Origin: Pseudobdellovibrionaceae bacterium
Lineage (GTDB): Bacteria > Bdellovibrionota > Bdellovibrionia > Bdellovibrionales > Bdellovibrionaceae
Assembly (NCBI GenBank): GCA_016719575.1
Contig: JADJYV010000013.1
Coordinates: 1,426,001 to 1,490,000, forward strand
Reading direction: 5' to 3'
Length of the DNA stretch: 64,000 nt
The notes under the pieces are model-generated. The model did no database searches and had not been told where the DNA came from. It saw nothing but the letters and a program-made list of their open reading frames with translations. The translations under genes and the position numbers were made by a program. Shown here piece by piece: positions 61,087 to 64,000 of the stretch (positions within the stretch are counted from its first letter, which is position 1; each line of letters opens with the position of its first letter).

Positions 61087-61784
61087 AAAAAAGAATTCTA
61101 GCAATTTTATTGTCGGTTGTCTTGATAGTGGGACCAAGATCCGCGAAGGCGGATCTTTTCGGAGGAGACGTTCTCGTTCTCACCCAAATTCTCGCTCAAG
61201 CAATTCAAACCGTTATTACGCTCAGAAGTGTTTTAGAAAATGGAAAAGACACTCTCGATCTTATGCGAGACATCAATGCAGGCGTTCGTAGTGGGCTTGA
61301 TCTCATTCGGATCATCAATCCGAATTTTAATCCTGGCGTTTATGGCGATCTACGTGATGCGGACTCGGTGCTTCGCGCGATTCAAACAATCTATGGTCAG
61401 GTGCCAAAGGGCATGGATGAAGACCTGATGAAATCGCAAGACCAGAGTGTGTCGGAGGTTATTTCGATGAATCGCAATCTTTACGACTACGCCGATCAAG
61501 TAGATCGTGAGCGAGACAAAATCCTTTTTCATGCTCAGGTCGTAAGCCCGCAAGGAGCCGGGAAACTTCAAAATCAGGCTCTTGGAGTTTTGATCGGAGT
61601 TACCACCCAACTGCTCCGTACACAGAGTCAGATGCTCAAGATCATGGCTCAAAATATGGCCTACGATAACCGCAAGGAAAAGCTTGCGACTCAGAATTTC
61701 CAGGAAAATTACGAAGGGCTTTCTCGTGGATTTGGCGGTCTTCCAAAAGAGACCAAACTTCCTCGGCTTGGAGGTGGTCGATGA
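61083..61784 (+). CDS. VirB5/TrbJ-like exported T4SS protein
   Basis: The product has 233 residues with signal peptide ILAILLSVVLIVGPRSAKA. The mature part is helical: VLTQILAQAIQTVITLRSVL and LYDYADQVDRERDKILFHAQ. LGVLIGVTTQLLRTQSQMLK near the C-terminus is the TrbJ/VirB5 pattern, in which a Q/T-rich helix sits at the pilus tip. It starts within the VirB4 stop. Position between VirB4 and VirB6 supports the call. Confidence 0.75.
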   Translation: MKKRILAILLSVVLIVGPRSAKADLFGGDVLVLTQILAQAIQTVITLRSVLENGKDTLDLMRDINAGVRSGLDLIRIINPNFNPGVYGDLRDADSVLRAIQTIYGQVPKGMDEDLMKSQDQSVSEVISMNRNLYDYADQVDRERDKILFHAQVVSPQGAGKLQNQALGVLIGVTTQLLRTQSQMLKIMAQNMAYDNRKEKLATQNFQENYEGLSRGFGGLPKETKLPRLGGGR

Positions 61785-62671
61785 TGCCAAATCTTGAAGT
61801 CTTGGGATCACTTGTTCGAGATCTTTATCAGGGACTAAGTCAGCTTTTCTATGTGATGCTGCCTCTCACGATTTTGTTCTCCATCGTATTTGGATATTTG
61901 AAATCCGGTGATGCAAATTATCCAGATCTTCTTAAGAGAGCATTCGTTGCAGCTTTGTTACTTGCTTCGTTTCCTGAAGTCTCGAACTTGATCCTAGATA
62001 TCTGCGATGGGATTGCTTTGAAGATTGACGATATGTCAGGTCTTGAAGCCTTCATGAAAATCGCCCAAGAGAAGTCGCTTGGATATTCTGCTGCCAAAAA
62101 TGTTTTGATGCTGAAGTTTGACGGTCTTTTTATGGCCGTCTTAAGTTTCGGGAGCTTTGCGCTTTTATATATCGCGAAATACCTAACGATTATTCTCTAC
62201 TATTTTTATTGGGCGCTTCTTTCGATCTGTGCTCCACTTATGATTCTCTGTTACATTTTCCCGAGCACAGCGCGAATCACGGTCAATCTTTATAAGGGCC
62301 TCATCGAAGTCGCTTGCTGGAAAATTATCTGGGCAATTTTATCGGCAATGCTGAAATCTGTCTCGTTCGGATTTATTTACGAAAATGAACAAGCTTATCT
62401 TCCGCTTGTTGCGATGAATTTCATAATCGCGATTGCGCTCCTTTATACACCAAAGGTTCTGCAATCCTTGACTGGTGAAGGTATCAATTCAACAGCTCGA
62501 AGCATTGGTTCTACGGCTGCTAGCGCCGCAACGATGATGTTAATACCAGTTACAAAACTCGCAATGGGACAAACCTTAGCGCAATCCCTATTGCCGAAAA
62601 GTCTTAGTCATTTGGCGCGAAGGCCAAAATCAAACACAACCCACAATTCAAACCGGCCCCGAAGGTCGTAA
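61781..62671 (+). CDS. VirB6/TrbL-type polytopic T4SS protein
   Basis: The product has 296 residues with six or more hydrophobic segments (LPLTILFSIVFGYL, LFMAVLSFGSFALLYI, YYFYWALLSICAPLMILCYI, PLVAMNFIIAIALLY). A soluble basic C-terminus ends in PRRS. This is the VirB6/TrbL layout for the inner-membrane channel. ATG overlaps the upstream stop. A 12-base gap precedes TraE, with AAGGAGG. Confidence 0.8.
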   Translation: MMPNLEVLGSLVRDLYQGLSQLFYVMLPLTILFSIVFGYLKSGDANYPDLLKRAFVAALLLASFPEVSNLILDICDGIALKIDDMSGLEAFMKIAQEKSLGYSAAKNVLMLKFDGLFMAVLSFGSFALLYIAKYLTIILYYFYWALLSICAPLMILCYIFPSTARITVNLYKGLIEVACWKIIWAILSAMLKSVSFGFIYENEQAYLPLVAMNFIIAIALLYTPKVLQSLTGEGINSTARSIGSTAASAATMMLIPVTKLAMGQTLAQSLLPKSLSHLARRPKSNTTHNSNRPRRS

Positions 62672-62683
62672 GGAGGTGCAACT

Positions 62684-63274
62684 ATGAATAAAAAAATCAT
62701 GCTACACGCTAGTCAATACCCGAAGGCCATGAAGGAATTTGCGGAAGAAAATCTGAATCTTAAATTTCTTTGCGGAGTATTGCTTGGGGTTTTCGTTCTC
62801 ATGCTTCTGCTGGTTCTTTATCTCGTAAAACAAGGGCCAACAGTTATCGCACTCGACGGGACTGGTGAGGTCTCTCGCATTGAAACCAAAGTCACAGACG
62901 TTCAGATTGAATCTGCCATGAAGGAGTATATCAAGCATAGATATTCCTGGGATGAGAAAACGATTGCCGACGAAGTAGGTAAGGCAAAGTTTTTCGTGCT
63001 GCCATCACTTGCTTCTGCATTTGAAAGATCAATGCTGGAAACACAGAAATTTGTCCGCGAAAAGAAAGTGCACCAGCGCGTGTATCCAAAGTCCGTTTCG
63101 GTTGATCTTAAAGAGAAGAAAGTTACTGTGCTCGCGGATAGAATTACAGAGTTTGATAACTTAAAAGCTGCAACCGAAATGCGTTTGGTTTTTCAATTCA
63201 CCGTTGATGATCGAACAGTCGTAAATCCTTGGGGTGTCTACATCACCAAAGAGACCGAAGAGGCTGGGCGATGA
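62684..63274 (+). CDS. TraE/VirB8-type T4SS protein
   Basis: The product has 196 residues. A cytoplasmic start is followed by one membrane anchor at about 27-46 (LCGVLLGVFVLMLLLVLYLV). The periplasmic domain contains VDLKEKKVTVLADRITEFDN and VNPWGVYITKE, as in the F-type TraE family. AAGGAGGTG precedes the ATG. It overlaps the next gene at ATGA. The remnant at 17830 is related to its C-terminal 60 residues. Confidence 0.88.
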   Translation: MNKKIMLHASQYPKAMKEFAEENLNLKFLCGVLLGVFVLMLLLVLYLVKQGPTVIALDGTGEVSRIETKVTDVQIESAMKEYIKHRYSWDEKTIADEVGKAKFFVLPSLASAFERSMLETQKFVREKKVHQRVYPKSVSVDLKEKKVTVLADRITEFDNLKAATEMRLVFQFTVDDRTVVNPWGVYITKETEEAGR

Positions 63275-63981
63275 GAATGGCGCTAATGGCTCTTCTTAGC
63301 GCATCCCTCTGGTCATCATTGTCGACGGCCCAAGTCCGAAAGGTTGCGATTAAAATTGATGACATTCTGACGGTAAAAGCGGCTCTTGGGATTGCTACAA
63401 TCATTCAACTGCCAGAGACGATACAGTCCGCAATCATCGGAGATCTGTCAGGGTTCAAAGTTGAATACTTAGACCGAGCCGTGACGATTAAGCCCCTTCG
63501 CTCCGGTGTAAAAACCAATCTTTATCTCGTAACTGAAAAGAGGCGTTACAATGTCAGGCTCGTTACACTTAGCCAGGCGTCGGCTGACTACATTGTTTAT
63601 GTGAAAACTCTGGATCAAGTTGCGCCATCGAATAGATGGGTAAAGGTTGGAAAATCGCAACAACTTGACGGCATCAAACTTTCTGTCGAGAGAGTCGGTC
63701 TTTCAGGAAGTGGTTTTATTCTAATTGATGCAAGGCTCACGACAACCTCATCTCAAGGATTTTCGGTCAAACCAAGCGACTTTGAGATCAAGCAAGGTGG
63801 AAATTCAAAGGTAATAAATGGGCTCTTTGTATCTGACCTGAAAATTTCGAAAGATAAACCAGTGTTGATCGGGATATCTCTCGCAAAGTCAGACTTGATT
63901 TCGAAAAAGCCGGTCACTATCGAGCTAAAATCTAGAAATACATTTTCCCTTACTTTGGCCGAGGAGCTTCTATGGAAGTAA
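63271..63981 (+). CDS. TraK/VirB9-type T4SS protein
   Basis: The product has 236 residues from ATG 63271 (ATGA overlap with TraE; the frame before this to 63229 is not native). The signal peptide ends SSLSTA. The beta-rich domain has TIIQLPETIQSAIIGD and RAVTIKPLRSGVKTNLYLVT, as in VirB9/TraK N-terminal domains that join the outer-membrane core. The end overlaps the next gene start. Confidence 0.85.
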   Translation: MRMALMALLSASLWSSLSTAQVRKVAIKIDDILTVKAALGIATIIQLPETIQSAIIGDLSGFKVEYLDRAVTIKPLRSGVKTNLYLVTEKRRYNVRLVTLSQASADYIVYVKTLDQVAPSNRWVKVGKSQQLDGIKLSVERVGLSGSGFILIDARLTTTSSQGFSVKPSDFEIKQGGNSKVINGLFVSDLKISKDKPVLIGISLAKSDLISKKPVTIELKSRNTFSLTLAEELLWK

Positions 63982-64000
63982 ATAATTGGCTCAAGGGTTC
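63972..64000 (+). CDS. Start of the next T4SS gene (VirB10/TraB position), cut by the window edge
   Basis: GAGGAG lies 5 bases before ATG 63972. The visible codons read MEVNNWLKG. The start overlaps the end of the TraK gene, as in the rest of the operon. Only position suggests TraB/VirB10. Confidence 0.5.

Noticed and set aside
1..64000. CRISPR array
   Set aside because: No regularly spaced direct repeats with unique spacers were seen.

Overview
The window looks like a chromosomal segment of a Bdellovibrionota-type (Bdellovibrio-like) Gram-negative bacterium. The reasons are the gene string SRP RNA, dnaX, ybaB, recR, mglA, nadA; many signal-peptide and lipobox proteins; and frequent TTG/GTG starts behind clear Shine-Dalgarno (SD) sites. 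This assignment is an inference from gene order and style, not from a database match.

Layout. (1) 1-13.7 kb is an ordinary housekeeping core. It holds a YgjP-type metallopeptidase cut by the left edge, an SrkA-type kinase, the SRP RNA, dnaX-ybaB-recR-mglA-nadA-phosphopantetheinyl transferase, a PilZ-like protein, galE, and a surface-glycan set (membrane protein, GT2 glycosyltransferase, radical SAM protein, methyltransferase). (2) 13.9-16.0 kb has a Tat/lipoprotein GMC oxidoreductase. (3) 17-21.8 kb is a scrapyard of truncated genes: half a VOC protein, the tail of a TraE/VirB8 gene, an IS91-like transposase tail, an LPMO-like tail, an alpha/beta-hydrolase tail and a GNAT head, with an intact peptidase E-GNAT fusion among them. 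(4) 21.8-35.2 kb is a variable island of isolated genes (lipoprotein, glycoside hydrolase, small secreted proteins, nucleotidyltransferase pair, phosphotransferase, a 1304-residue secreted ankyrin protein). It is bracketed by inverted 40-bp repeats and contains a 3' tRNA-Val fragment. (5) 35.6-49.5 kb has a frameshifted methyltransferase, a recombinase-tail/HTH gene, surface lipoproteins and beta-barrels, and a two-component pair in which the regulator is split by an IS3-family element and the kinase is frameshifted. (6) From about 49.6 kb to the right edge lies a conjugative-element module. It comprises an HTH regulator behind a four-fold 10-bp operator-like array; a tightly overlapping operon of sigma54 activator, small secreted protein, family-5 solute-binding protein, YcaO protein and hybrid kinase; then small zinc-ribbon proteins and type IV secretion genes (pilin, TraL/VirB3, VirB4/TraC, VirB5/TrbJ-like, VirB6/TrbL-like, TraE/VirB8, TraK/VirB9, start of the next gene).

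How it may work together. The most novel-looking unit is the 50.9-56.5 kb operon. The five genes overlap at their stop/start codons, which suggests one sensing circuit: an extracytoplasmic peptide-binding-type protein, a YcaO enzyme, and a kinase/sigma54-activator pair. A -24/-12-like site and inverted repeats lie just upstream of the transfer genes, so the circuit may control conjugation. That link is inference.

Three genes are broken at poly-A runs. These could be real decay or homopolymer errors in the assembly.
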